A DNA stretch of 64,000 bases from Laburnicola sp. R22_1 (lineage: Eukaryota > Ascomycota > Dothideomycetes > Pleosporales > Didymosphaeriaceae). A program made the position numbers and the translations under genes. Positions 1 to 11,029 of this stretch are shown in pieces (the first letter of the stretch is position 1; each line of letters begins with the position of its first letter). Location of the stretch: the NCBI GenBank assembly GCA_014281115.1, contig JACONQ010000016.1, positions 620,001 to 684,000 of the forward strand, written 5' to 3'. The notes under the pieces are model-generated. The model saw only the letters and a program-made list of their open reading frames with translations, had not been told where the DNA came from and ran no database searches.

Positions 1-1
1 T

Positions 2-563
2 CGCATCATTCACCGAGACATCAAACCGAGCAACATCCTCCTTTGCCGCAATGGTCAAGTCAAGCTGTGTGACTTCGGTGTGTCTGGCGAATTTGGCACC
101 AAAGGAGACGCCAACACCTTCATTGGGACGTCATACTACATGGCACCTGAGCGGATTACCGGACAGAGCTACACCATCACTAGCGACGTCTGGAGCTTAG
201 GCGTCACTTTGTTGGAAGTTGCGCAGCATCGATTCCCGTTCCCTGCTGACGGCACGGAGATGAATCCACGCGCTGGCCTGATTGATCTGCTAACATACAT
301 TGTGCGACAACCGATTCCAAAGTTGAAAGATGAGCCAGAGAATGGTATCAAGTGGTCTGAGAATTTTAAATACTTTATCGAGTGTTGGTGAGTTTGACGC
401 TGCTAGTCCACGATATGATGCTAACTTGAGCAGTCTTGAAAAGGAGCCTCCTCGGCGAGCCTCACCCTGGCGCATGCTCGAACACCCTTGGATGTTCGAG
501 ATGAAGACGAAGAAAGTCAACATGGCCCATTTCCTTAAACAAGTGTGGGATTGGAAGGACTGA
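2..563 (+). CDS. MKK1: MAP kinase kinase of the cell-wall-integrity pathway (MKK1/MKK2 type), C-terminal part
   Basis: This dual-specificity kinase would phosphorylate the Slt2/Mpk1-type MAP kinase downstream of a Bck1-type MAPKKK. The gene runs off the left edge, so only about 171 C-terminal residues are visible. Exon A ends at 387. A 46-bp GT-AG intron (388-433, branch site TGCTAAC) is followed by exon B, 434-563. Visible kinase motifs are [11 protein letters not shown] (catalytic loop), DFG, an activation segment ending in MAPE, and [12 protein letters not shown]. The C-terminus closes with MLEHPWM and ends in WDWKD. The activation-loop stretch [15 protein letters not shown] and the [14 protein letters not shown] stretch are what I know from fungal MkkA/Mkk2 proteins, which separates it from Pbs2 and Ste7 types. 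It lies in GC-balanced DNA upstream of the synthetase gene. The missing N-terminus is a window limit and not a defect. Confidence 0.9.
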
Positions 564-1348
564 TTCATTAAAATTCAACCATTTTAATTTAGCGAGCGTC
601 TCTTGCCTACAGCGACGCTCTACTGGATTTTGGGAACCATACCTAGGGTCGCGTGCTGGGCATAGACTAAGGGAAGACGGCTTTATTCGGGTCCATTTAG
701 CGGAAAAGGCGGAGGACAGCATCGTCATCGGCATGCATAGGAGATTTGATACGGAGTTTTAACGTGGTATAATGGATTGCTATGGGCATCAAACGAGTAC
801 GAGGGGCGAGGAGCTTTCCAGGGAACTGGGTTGATCGACCCGTTGATCACCATGATATGGCATGGGCAGGCGTTTCGTGTTGTCCTGTTATGCAAGGTAG
901 CATGTTCTGAGTGCAGGATACCGTATAAACTAAGAGATACCAAACGCAAGGTGAAAAGTTGAGCATAATGTGCTTCCTGTTCTTGGACTCTTATCTCCTA
1001 CATGCATCCGCAAGCAACTCCAAACTCTTGTCTGTCTCGAGGTGCCTGCCATGTTTGGCTGATTGGCTATCCGGAAGAACAGTCGGCCCGCTGTTTTTCC
1101 GATAACCCAATACCTGTCGGAATTCAATGTTGAGTCAGAAGAGGGTCACTGGGTCAACTCTTGCACCTTGTCGCAGGACATCGTACCGGTCAATTCTAGC
1201 CTTTCGGCTCCTCTACATCTTGACTCGATCAAGACCAGTGCAATACCTGCCGATCACCATCTAGAATTCATCGCAACTTGGGCAGTTTACCCCACCAAGC
1301 CGCAGCCCGCCGCTTTCTGCCCCCGTCTAGCGACAACAAGAGCCCGCC
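564..1348. other. Intergenic region between the MAPKK and FRS1-like genes
   Basis: This holds the 3' flank of the kinase gene and the promoter of the synthetase gene. The composition is balanced. Small open frames occur on both strands but show no family resemblance and overlap one another. I see no convincing gene or repeat here. Confidence 0.6.
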
Positions 1349-3382
1349 ATGCCTACCATCACGGTAGACAAGGCTGATCTCTTCAAGGAGCTTGGCCGAG
1401 AGTACACGACTGAAGAGTTCGACGAACTATGTTTTGAATTCGGGATCGAGCTTGACGAGGACACGAGCCAGAGCACAAAGCCTGAGGTCCAAGCGCAGGC
1501 GCCACAGCTCAAGATCGAAATACCTGCGAATCGATATGACATGCTCTGTTTCGAGGGCATTGCGTTGAATTTGAAGGTCTTCTTGGAGAAGCAGCAGCTG
1601 CCGAAGTGGTCGCTTAGCCCGCCTGCGTCTGGGGAGCTCGAGATGCTCACCGTCAAGGAGGAGGTGGGTCGGTGATGGGCTACTTGCGCCATAGTACGGA
1701 AGCGCTAATCGTGCGCCAGACAACGAAGATCAGGCCGTTGATCTCGGGCGTCGTGTTACGGAACATCAAGTTCACCCAAGAGCGCTATGACTCTTTCATA
1801 GCTCTGCAGGACAAACTCCACCAGAACCTGGCGCGACAGAGGACATTGGTCTCTATTGGAACCCACGACCTCGACAGTATGTTTGCGTACAAGGCCATGC
1901 GAGGAAGCTTGACTGACGGCAGGCAGCGATCAAAGGTCCCTTCACATACGAGGCTCTCCCGCCTGAGCAGATTGAATTCGTCCCTCTGAACCAGACCCAG
2001 AAGCTGAATGGGAAGGAGCTCATGGAGTTTTATGATGTACGTATTGATTCATGCACCAATGAGCCTAGCTGACCTATCAATAGAAAGACAAACATCTCGG
2101 TCGATATCTGCACATCATTAGAGACTCGCCGGTCTACCCTGTGATATACGACTCGAATCGCACGGTCCTCTCGCTACCGCCGATCATAAATGGGAACCAT
2201 AGCAAGATCACCGTCGATACGAAGAACGTTTTGATTGAAATCACGGCACTAGACAAGACAAAGGTCGAGATCGTCAACCACATACTAGTAGCCATGTTCG
2301 CAGGCTATTCAGAGTCAATAGAGCCGATTAAGATCGTCTCGCCGCACAACAATGAGTCAAGAGAAGCGCCAGGTCTCACTCCGCGCCAAATGCAGGCCGA
2401 GGTCGACTACCTGAACCAGGTAACAGGCCTTGAGCTTCCGGCGGACCAGATCGCAAAGCTTCTAGCGCGCATGGGCTACGAAGTGACGCCGTCGAACACG
2501 GATAAGAACCTACTTGACGTTGCCGTACCAATTACCAGAGCGGACGTGCTTCATCAGGCCGATATCATGGAGGACTACGCCATTGCGTACGGCTTCAACA
2601 ATCTTCCTCGGTACTACCCCAACAAGTCATCTGCGGTTGCGGCACCACTACCTATCAACAAGCTCTCCGATATCATACGCTTGGAGTCAGCAGCGGCAGG
2701 ATGGACGGAAACCATGCCGCTTATTCTTTGCTCACACGAGGAGAACTTTGCCTGGCTCAACCGAAAAGACGATGGCAAGACCGCCATCAAACTCGCCAAC
2801 CCCAAGACTGCAGAATACCAGCTTGTGCGAACATCGCTATTACCTGGTTTACTCAAGACAATCAACTCAAATAGACATCACGCAGTGCCTATCAAGGTTT
2901 TCGAAGTGAGCGACGTTGGCTTTATAGACTTGTCACAGGAGAGGAAGACGCGGAACGAGCGACACTTTGGAGCGGCTATCATGGGCAAGACGAGCGGCTT
3001 TGAACAGGCGCACGGCTTGTTGGACAGGCTGATGCTGATGCTCAGGTCTGCCTTCATTACGAGAGAAGATGGCCTGAAGAACCCCAAGCTCGGTGGATAC
3101 TGGATTGAGGAGCTCGATGGTAAGTCGCTGTAGTGATATGGACGACGCAATCGCTTACAACTGCAGACCCTACCTTCTTGAAAGGACACTCGGCAGCTAT
3201 CAAGCTCAACATCGATGGCAAGAACCAGACTATTGGCGTCTTCGGCATTCTGCATCCTTCGGTGTTGCATAAATTCGAACTACCGTAAGTCGACTTGGCA
3301 TTATGGCCGTTCTTGATACTAATGGACGCGATATAGATACCCTGTCAGCACAGTCGAATTCAATCTGGAGGTATTCATGTAA
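1349..3382 (+). CDS. FRS1: Cytosolic phenylalanyl-tRNA synthetase beta subunit
   Basis: This is the beta subunit of the alpha2-beta2 enzyme that charges tRNA-Phe in the cytosol. Six exons can be placed by family alignment from memory: 1349-1663, 1720-1876, 1927-2036, 2084-3119, 3167-3284 and 3337-3382. All introns are short GT-AG, and the total is 1782 nt (593 residues), the usual length for eukaryotic beta subunits. The N-terminus [12 protein letters not shown] and the core stretches [42 protein letters not shown] and [18 protein letters not shown] are typical, as is GYWIEELD near the end. The protein ends with the short [11 protein letters not shown] tail. Each junction keeps the frame; for example, the split Thr codon across 1876/1927 restores a DTIKGP run. 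The start ATG at 1349 gives the conserved N-terminus. The AT-rich repeat block begins only about 160 bp after the stop codon, yet the gene shows no decay. Confidence 0.96.
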
Positions 3383-3560
3383 ACGAGATGGGGAAAAGCT
3401 GGTTTCACATGCACCGTTCCATGACGAACTTCACGTACAATAAGGATACCTCGGCCGCAGTGCATGCCACAATAAAATCGCCGGACGACGATCCGGCATC
3501 ATTTGACGCTACAACCGTGTGCTTTGAGGATGTCTGCTGTGATCTTCGCGTATCTAATAT
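3383..3560. other. 3' flank of FRS1-like gene and transition to AT-rich DNA
   Basis: This is balanced-composition sequence directly after the synthetase stop. From about 3550 it changes within a few dozen bases to the AT-rich, TAG/CTA-dense repeat block. No gene is recognised. Confidence 0.6.
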
Positions 3561-4258
3561 AACGTAGTACAGGCCATACTATAGTCTATAGTACCACCTT
3601 AAAACGCTTTTCTATGTCTATAATAGTAGAAGGGATAACTACTACTATTATTATCTTTTTATTAGAAACCTCTTAGTTGTAAAAAAAAAACTATAGTAGT
3701 AAAAATACCTTAATAATATAATATAATATAGTCGGCTTGCCAAATACCTTTTTTATCTTTTTTTAGTTTAAGATTAAAGTATATTAAAATAGAAAGTTAT
3801 TATATACTATATATAGCACCTAATTCTAATTAAAAACTAATTTTAAATATTACCTAATAATATAATAATAGTTTAAAACTTATTTATACTTTATACTTTA
3901 TACTATCGTATTATTTATTTAGTGTTAATTACCTTTTTAATATATTTTTTAAATTGAGTCTACGTAGGTTAGGATGGAAAGGCCGCTCTAGTCCAGCGCC
4001 TAAAAATACAATCTACTCCTAGTCTCTACTAACGTAATAACAGTTTATAAGGATAGTTTATAAACTATACACTTACCTTCTAATTATCTATAAGCGCTCT
4101 AATACCTATTAAAATTTACCTAAAGCGTATATAGTAAACTAAGCTCTATTATTACTATTATTAGCGACTACGCTGTATTTGTGCACTACTTATATAGTAC
4201 ACTTACGCGTTGCGCTTATTTAACGCTATAATAACTACTAATATTTTCTTATTATAAA
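3561..4258. repeat. Fragments of an unclassified dispersed repeat (family X)
   Basis: Starting near 3590 there is a stretch similar to 37640-37700 and 35700-35790 (the AAAACGCTTTTCT region). Then, from about 3729, comes GTCGGCTTGCCAAATACC, which also occurs near 36424, near 54047 (variant) and, inverted, near 17150. The segment around 3900-4080 matches 36620-36790. No coding potential survives. The TE class is unknown. The segment stops exactly where the outer LTR begins at 4259. Confidence 0.6.
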
Positions 4259-4713
4259 TGTGAAAAGTGGATAAATAGATAAGAAGGTGATCAAGTTGGT
4301 ATTGTTAAACTAGTTGATTAATTTTAATAAACTGGCTACCTAGCAATCTATATATAAAATAATTTAGACTAACGAACACTTAGTTTTATATAGTTTAATT
4401 ATGCCTTTAACTTTTATACGTGCTAGTGTTTTAAACTAATATTTAAACTAGTGTTTTATATGCAATAGTGTTATATATGCGAGCTATTGTTTTATATACA
4501 GACTAGTGTTTTATATATAAGCTATTATATGCAAACTAGTGTTTTATATACAAACTAGTGTTTTATATGCAAACTAGTATTTTATATACAAACTAGTAAT
4601 TTATATACGAGCTATTATAAACTTTGTTTTACTATTGCTTAGTTATAACGTTAATAATAAACGCCTTATTTTAGAATAATTTATTACTCCTTAGTTTATT
4701 ATACGCTAATGTA

Positions 4714-6926
4714 ACATATTCTATTAGTAGCCCGGACAGATCAGCCCGCCGGACAGTTTTTCTTGGCAACTTCGAGGTCCCTCATAACTCATTATAGAAC
4801 ACCACCAACGTTACTTCATAGTAACTCATAATAACCTACTATAACTTACAATATACCAAGTTACTATTTAATCTACTTTTTACGTCGTGCAGCCTCTTTG
4901 CGCGGCTACAGCAGCCGCGCAAAGCTAAGGAGTCTTTCTTGGCAGTACGAACTTACAACAAGACTCCCTATAATATACGATATATTATCTACCATACTAT
5001 ACGTAGGCAATATATAGTATACTTATTATGATTCGCAGTGAAGCATACTATATCTTAAGTAGTACTTTATCTAATTTTCAGTCACTGAGTGCGTACTATT
5101 GCAAGATGAAGTTAACCCGTCATTTTTGGCCTTATAGTAACCTATAATAAAATCACTCTGATTTACTATCAACACTATCTGAAAATAAGCCGCTAAGGGT
5201 AATATCTGACTCCTCCTCTATCTCTTTATCTATCTGACAGGTCCTTGCGTTGTGCCCAGGCTCTCCGCACCTCCCACAGCGGCGTTGTGTTAAGGGACCT
5301 GCCTCTCCCTCACCACTACCTCGCGCCCTTTTCGACAACTTCACCCTAATAGAAGGGCTTTCTACTCCCAAATCTGCTCCTAAGCAAAGCCTAGCGTCCC
5401 ACCTTTCTGAATGCGCTTTCTTTTACGCGTTTTTCGCTTCGTTAGAACCTTAATTTGCTCCTTAAGTTCCTTAATGCGGGTCTCTTGAAGTACACCATGG
5501 TAGAGCATAAGTTCAGCACCTTTTATGAGCTGTGAGTAGCTCAATTTAGCATTGGGTGGAGACCGAATAAAAGAGTCGCGTACGAGCTTTGACTGGGATC
5601 CAAACTTAAGGGTATTGCTTGGGGTCCTGGCTTGCCATGGTGTATCCGGTGGGGTACCCTGAGGTGGAGTGTGAATACGCACATTAAGGCAATCTACCAC
5701 TACTAACGCATCTAAAGGAACAAGTCTAGAGGCCTTAAAGGCTTTCTTGCAGTTTTCTAGTATAAACATATTAAAAAACGCGTCGCAAAAGGCTAGTAGG
5801 AAGCCCTCTTTGTTAATATAAAAGACGCGTTAGCGCGCTAAGTCCCGCACGCGCTAGGAGTACTTTAGCTTTAGTGGCGCGAAACAGACCATATTAAGCG
5901 GCTGGAGGATATGAGATAAGTGCGCTGGCATACAGAGTGTTAGGATCTTCTGTTCCAGGCAATAATCCTTGAAATCCTAGGAGTGGTGGCTTTTATAGCC
6001 GTCTAGAATAAGTAACCTCTATAACCCTACTATGCGCGGCCTTATATACGCGTCAAAGTGCTTCAACCACGCGACTCTAAGCTTGTTATTAGTCTAGTCG
6101 GTCTTAGAGACTAAGAGCTTCCAATCGCGGGGGATACTGGTCTCCTTATACCACGCTAAGATGTGGACTCGCCCTTTATAGATAATAAAGGGCGGGGCAG
6201 TATACCTAGCAGCGCAAATACTCTAAATTACTATAACCCACTTACGGTTGCCTGGCTAAACAAGCGTAGGTCGAGAATGTCTTTCTGAACTAGTTACAAT
6301 CTTTATTGAGCCAATAACTCCTATCTAGAAGCCTGTCTTATCGAAGTTATAGATGTCTTTATTCTACACTCTATACTTGGCTTTTATGTCCTCTACTAGC
6401 TAAAACCACGCGTTTATAACCTCTAGGTCTTCCTGTTGTATTCTCTATTAGTTCTTCGCTCAATTAAAAGCCATTTTAAGCTTAGGTACGCGCTTTACAA
6501 AGCGCTAAGTCTAGTATTGTCCTACAGGGTCTCTATGCCGCGCAGCTAGCAGTTTGTTGGCCATATCTTCTACCTTACCTAGCTAGGGTGCAAATCCTCG
6601 CGAATCTAGGTTGAGGATATACTGTATGAGCGTCTGCTCTTTAGTTGTAGTGAGCTTTGCTATGCCTAATTGTGTATCTGCTTGGGCGGTGATTCTGTTG
6701 ATTCGATCGCTTAGTGTAGACTTTGGGATATTATATGCTGTAGCAGCGCGTCGCAGGCTTGAAATTTGCTTATTCTGATAGGCGTGAAGGGCAAGCTTAA
6801 TTCTGCCTTCTTGATTAGATGATAACGCGTCGTATTGTTAAGACATTATGATTTATAGTGAAGTGTTGTGGTCTTGGCAAAAACTGTCCGGCGGACTGAT
6901 CTGTCCGGGCTACTAATAGAATATGT
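4714..6926 (-). mobile_element. pogo/Fot1-like DNA transposon, copy A
   Basis: The element is 2213 bp and flanked by TA (4712-4713 and 6927-6928), the target duplication of the Tc1/mariner-pogo superfamily. Its ends form an inverted repeat starting ACATATTCTATTAGTAGCCC, followed by two CCGGACAG-type motifs and then a subterminal TTGGCAA stretch. It sits inside the outer LTR of the left arm. The same site in the right arm (31928) is empty. It is nearly identical to copy B (18702-20925). It carries a dead transposase on the minus strand, so any movement needed help in trans. Confidence 0.9.
5153..6846 (-). pseudogene. Dead Fot1-like DDE transposase (copy A)
   Basis: Reading starts at ATG 6846 and stays in one frame for about 490 codons, with many in-frame TAG/TAA/TGA stops. 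An N-terminal helix-turn-helix-like stretch (RRAATAYNIPKSTL) precedes a DDE_1-type catalytic region. There the first Asp motif reads NFDKTGF (Glu to Lys next to the Asp) and the third reads LQPLNMVCF (Asp to Asn). Both are G-to-A-type losses. The last 129 codons (5380-5769) are open. After a stop and a 1-nt deletion relative to copy B, a 72-codon frame (5153-5371) carries a CCHC knuckle, CGRCGEPGHNARTC. C-terminal knuckles are common in fungal Fot1 relatives. It is not functional. Confidence 0.85.
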
Positions 6927-7410
6927 TATTTTATATTATAAAATAAGTCTTTTATATGTTATATTTTGTTTTTTAGTAATAAGTAACTTAATACATATAA
7001 TATTGCCTTATTTAGTATATTCATTTTAGCAATTGCTTAAAATTGTTAAAGCGCTTAATTGCGACAAGTTTGTTAAAAGTTATTAATTTAGAAAAATTAA
7101 TTACGAGCTTATTTATATTACGATAGCGTATTTTATAATATTTATTAGGTTAGTTTTCTATTATATTTTAGTTTTAGTTTTAAGTAATTTAATATATATA
7201 ATATTAGATTTCTTGCAATTATCTTTTAGTAAACTTTTTATGTGTTACTTAAAGTTAACTTTGGCTTTAATTGCAACTTATTATCGGAACGACTATTTTA
7301 GTTTATTTTTAGGTAGCTTATAGTTATTTATCTATTTATCTTTTATTATAACAGCGAAATTCTAACATGTTATTTTATTATTTATTTTGCTTACTAATAT
7401 AGTTTTAATA

Positions 7411-9646
7411 GTAATAGTTTCTAGACTTTTACTAATTACTAGTATATCGTCTACATAGACAATTAGGAATATTTTTTCTTTTAAATTAGTTATTTTATTA
7501 GTAAAGATTCCTTGTTCAGCAAAGATAGGATAAAAACCTAGTTGTTGTAATTTATCTTTTAGGTATAGATACCAAGCTCTAGGAGCTTGTTTTAGGCCAT
7601 ATAAAGATTTATTTAATTTACAGACTTTATGTCTAAATTTATTAAAACCAATAGGTTGTTCTATATAGATTTTAGAATCTATAGGGGCATGTAAAAGGCG
7701 TTTTTAATATCTAATTAATGTATTTCAAGATCTAAAAAATAGGCAAAAAATAGTAATAGCCTTATAATTTCAATTCTTGTTGTATTAGCAAAGGTTTCTA
7801 GATAATCTAAGCCATAAATTTGACTATAATCTTTTACTACCCATCGGGCTTTATATTTTAATAGATTATTATTTTTATCTGTTTTAATTTTAAAAACCCA
7901 ACAACCTTTTAAAGGTTTTCTATTGTTAGATAAATCTACTATTTCCCAAGTATTTTGATTATTTAGTTGACTAATTTCTAGTTCCATAGCTTTTAGCCAA
8001 TTATCTTTATCTTTACTATTTATAGCTTCTTTGTAGCTAGTTGGTTCATTATTTTCAGTTATTAATAAGGCTAGTTCATCTATTAACTTATCTGAGTTTT
8101 CTAAAGTTATTCTTTTAAAGTTTTGCCTTGTATTATAGGTATTAGAAATGATTCTTTTATTATTATTATTAATAGTAGTATTATCAAGTAATATATCTAG
8201 ACTTGATTCGCGAGAGCTTATATTATTCTCGTTATTATTCTCGTTATTATTTAAATCTAGATTTTTAGAGTCTATAGTTTGTTCTATATTATTATTATTG
8301 TTATTATTATTTAGGTTATTACCTAGATATATATTATTATTACTATTAAATAGTATATCAACTTCTTTATTAGAGTCGTTATTAAAGTTATAAAAGTAAT
8401 TTTTAAGAATTTTAGCATCTCTAGTATACACTAGTTTATTATCTTTTAGATCTAATATTTTATAATTATAGTTATTATAACCTACTAGTATACCTATTTT
8501 GGCTTTAGGTTCTAGTTTAGTTAATTGTTATTTAACTAAGTAGTAACTTAGTGAGCCCCAGATTTTAATATTATTATAGTTAGGTTTCTTTTTATAAAGT
8601 TTTTCATTTGGGCTTATAAAATTTAAATTACTATGTGGTGTAATATTATATATATACACTGCGTTTTCAACAGCGTATTGTTAGTAACTAGTTGGCAAAT
8701 TACTATAGAACAATAAGCTTTTAGCTGTTTCTATTATAGTTCTATTTATTCTTTCAATTAAACCATTTTGTTCTGGTGTATATGGCGGATTAAATTAGTA
8801 AATAATACCATTTTGTTTATTAAATAGCGTAAAATTACTATTAGCAATTTCCGTGCCATTGTCGGTTTTAATAATTTTAATTTTTCGATTGCTTTAGTTT
8901 TTAACTTTTGTTTTAAAGTCTTTAAAGGCTTCAAACGATTCTGATTTATGTCTTAATAGTTTAAATTCTAATTTTCTAGTAGCAGAGTCTAGAAAGAATA
9001 TAATATATTTATAATTATTTTTAGAGAGGGTAATAGGCCCACATAAATCAAATACTATTTTATCTAAGTAATTATCTACTTTAGTAGTAATTTCTCTACT
9101 GTTATTATTTGTTAGCTTAGCTTTTATACAGCTAGAGCAATTAATTTTATAGTTAGTAGGTTTAGTTATACCTAGTATTTTATATATAACGTCTAGATTT
9201 TTATGTCCAAAACGATTATAATAGAGATATATTAAGTTCTCTTTATAGTTACTAATAGTTTTATTTTTATTAATAACCTTTTTAGTAAATAGAATGTTAT
9301 CTATTACTATATTGTCTATATTTATTATATAAAGATTGTCAATTAGAGTTGCTTCTAATATTATTTTAGTGTTCTTTTTAATTATAGCTTTGTCTTTTAT
9401 AAAGTTTACTACAAAGTCTTTTTCGACTAATTTCTTTACTAAAATAATATTTACATTAAATTCAGGCAAATAAAGACAGTTATTTAAAACTATCTTAGTA
9501 TTATTATATATAAAGCTTACGTTGCCAATAAATTGCGAAGTTAAAATATTGTTATTTCCCCATTGTATTTTTGTAGTTTTTCTAACTAACAAATTTTCTA
9601 TAAATAGGTTTTCGTTAGAGATAATATGAGATAAACTACCTGAATC
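7411..9646 (-). pseudogene. Copia pol relic (protease, integrase, partial reverse transcriptase), left copy
   Basis: The minus-strand frame stays open over long stretches (8894-9592 and 7715-8431) with nonsense codons between them. Visible parts in order are: the protease active site ILDSGS near 9646; an integrase zinc-finger region ending CSSCIKAK; the integrase core (FDLCGP, then TDNGTE, then [12 protein letters not shown]); an Asn-rich linker; and the reverse transcriptase (WLKAMELEI, KGCWVFKIK, YKARWVVKDYSQ). After one single-base deletion near 7693 the frame continues through YGLKQAPRAW to YVDDILVIS. It then stops at the 3' LTR, so the RT end and RNase H are absent. The sequence is essentially identical to 29211-31446. 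Confidence 0.85.
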
Positions 9647-10159
9647 TAGTATTAGATTAGGGCTTTTTGACTTGGTAGTTATAAATACCTTAGTAGTTTT
9701 TAATCCTTGTTTAGGATTTCTAGAATTAAATTCTAGATTTCGAGGATTTCAATGTCCTTTTTTCGAATTAGTTTGTTTTTTATTTAGGGTAGTTAATAAT
9801 ACCTTTTTAATTTCCATTAGTTCAGATGACTCAGCCATTTTATCTAACAGCTTTCGATCTAGTCGATCTAATGGACATTCGGATTCACGATTTAATAGAT
9901 TTTTATCTATTTTTTCATCTTTTAGATTTAAAATCGTAATTTGTTTTAAACCATTTAGGTTTATTTTTAGAATGTAAATACCAACACTTATTAGTAAAGT
10001 AGGTATTTATTTTACACTTATTACAAAATCGTTTAGACTTTATAACTTTGTGTTAATTCTGAAATTTAGTGTATAAAACCTTAGTTTTATCACTATCCAA
10101 GTGCGTCTGACGACGACTTTCATTAATTAAATTAGAGAATAAATTCTCTAGATTAATAT

Positions 10160-10676
10160 TTAAAGAATCATCCCGAAATAATTAAGTTACTAAAGTAACA
10201 AACCCCTCATAATTAGGAGTTAAATTGTTTAACACCCAGGCCACAATAACCTGTTTGGGTATTTTAATTGACTTATAGTCAAGATTTGTTGTTAAATATT
10301 TGATTTTATTAAGGTACTCCTCTATTAAATTAAAATCTAACAAGGTACTATTAAATAACTCCTTTAAAAGAAGAAATTCAGAATAGTAACCTTTAGGAGA
10401 ATAAAGATTCCCTAAACAAATCCACATCTTATTAGCTGTAGATAAATCCTTAATATGCTGTAAAGGACCATCTTTGACTAAGAAAGTAATAATTAATTGT
10501 GCTTTTAAATTAATATCTTTCGACACTAAATTAATTGCAATATTATCACCACTCTAAATTGCAGCCATATAATTTTCTATTATAAGAATAGAAATAGCCC
10601 CAGACTTCTACATCTCATAGTTGGAAATACCCTTAAGCATCTTCTGCTTAGAGATAGAAGAAATCTTAGAACTCAT
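10160..10676 (-). pseudogene. Copia gag relic, left copy
   Basis: Reading starts at ATG 10676 (MSSKISSISKQKMLKG). An open 114-codon part lies at 10182-10526 and contains AQLIITFLVKDGPLQHI, ANKMWICLGNLY and NNLTPNYEGF, which resemble the UBN2-type gag of Copia elements. Several TAG/TAA stops interrupt the frame. Downstream at about 9990-10030 a degraded CCHC-like knuckle follows. The gene is dead, and identical to the right copy at 28182-28690. Confidence 0.75.
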
Positions 10677-11009
10677 TGTGAATGAGATTGATAGGCCAAA
10701 AAGAGCTTAGAAATCTGAGAAAAATAAGATATTTCTTGAAAAATTAATAAGGCTTGTCGAAATTGCCTAAAAGGTAATAAACTAGTCCAGCTAGTAAAAG
10801 AGCTCAGAAAATTCTAAGAAAAATAAGGTATTGGTTAAAATATCGATTTTGCCAAGATAGCTTAGTAAGCTAAAAGGACTAGACCAGCTAGTGTAAAAGA
10901 ATCAGAATCTCAAAGGAATTCTGAGAAAAATGAGGTATATATCGAAAAAATTAATAGAAGAATAGCTTAGTAAGCTAAAAGGTAGATAATAATAAATAAT
11001 AAAATTGTT

Positions 11010-11029
11010 AGAGCGCCGGGCTCATAACC
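11010..11029 (-). promoter_or_regulatory. Primer-binding site complementary to the anticodon half of initiator tRNA-Met (left copy)
   Basis: Directly inside the 5' LTR, in element sense, the sequence is GGTTATGAGCCCGGCGCTCT. Its complement carries the initiator tRNA-Met anticodon-loop sequence GGGCTCATAACC. Drosophila copia primes in the same way, from an internal half-tRNA rather than the 3' end, with a site starting GGTTATGGGCCC. It is preserved here although the flanks are AT-converted. Confidence 0.8.

Larger units (their letters stand above)
4259..7410 (-). repeat. 3' LTR of left Copia copy, split by Fot1-like copy A
   Basis: In element sense the LTR runs from 7410 to 4259 and ends in CACTTTTCACA. 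Without the insertion at 4714-6926 and one TA, it is about 937 bp, matching the 936-bp LTR at 31447-32382. An AT-rich array of about 19-bp units lies at 4430-4610. The LTR start reads TATTAAAAC here, against TGTTAAAAC in the 5' LTR, a G-to-A change. Confidence 0.85.

Noticed and set aside
8148..8393. Leu/Ser-rich plus-strand frame
   Set aside because: It is the complement of the Asn-rich linker of the Copia pol relic.
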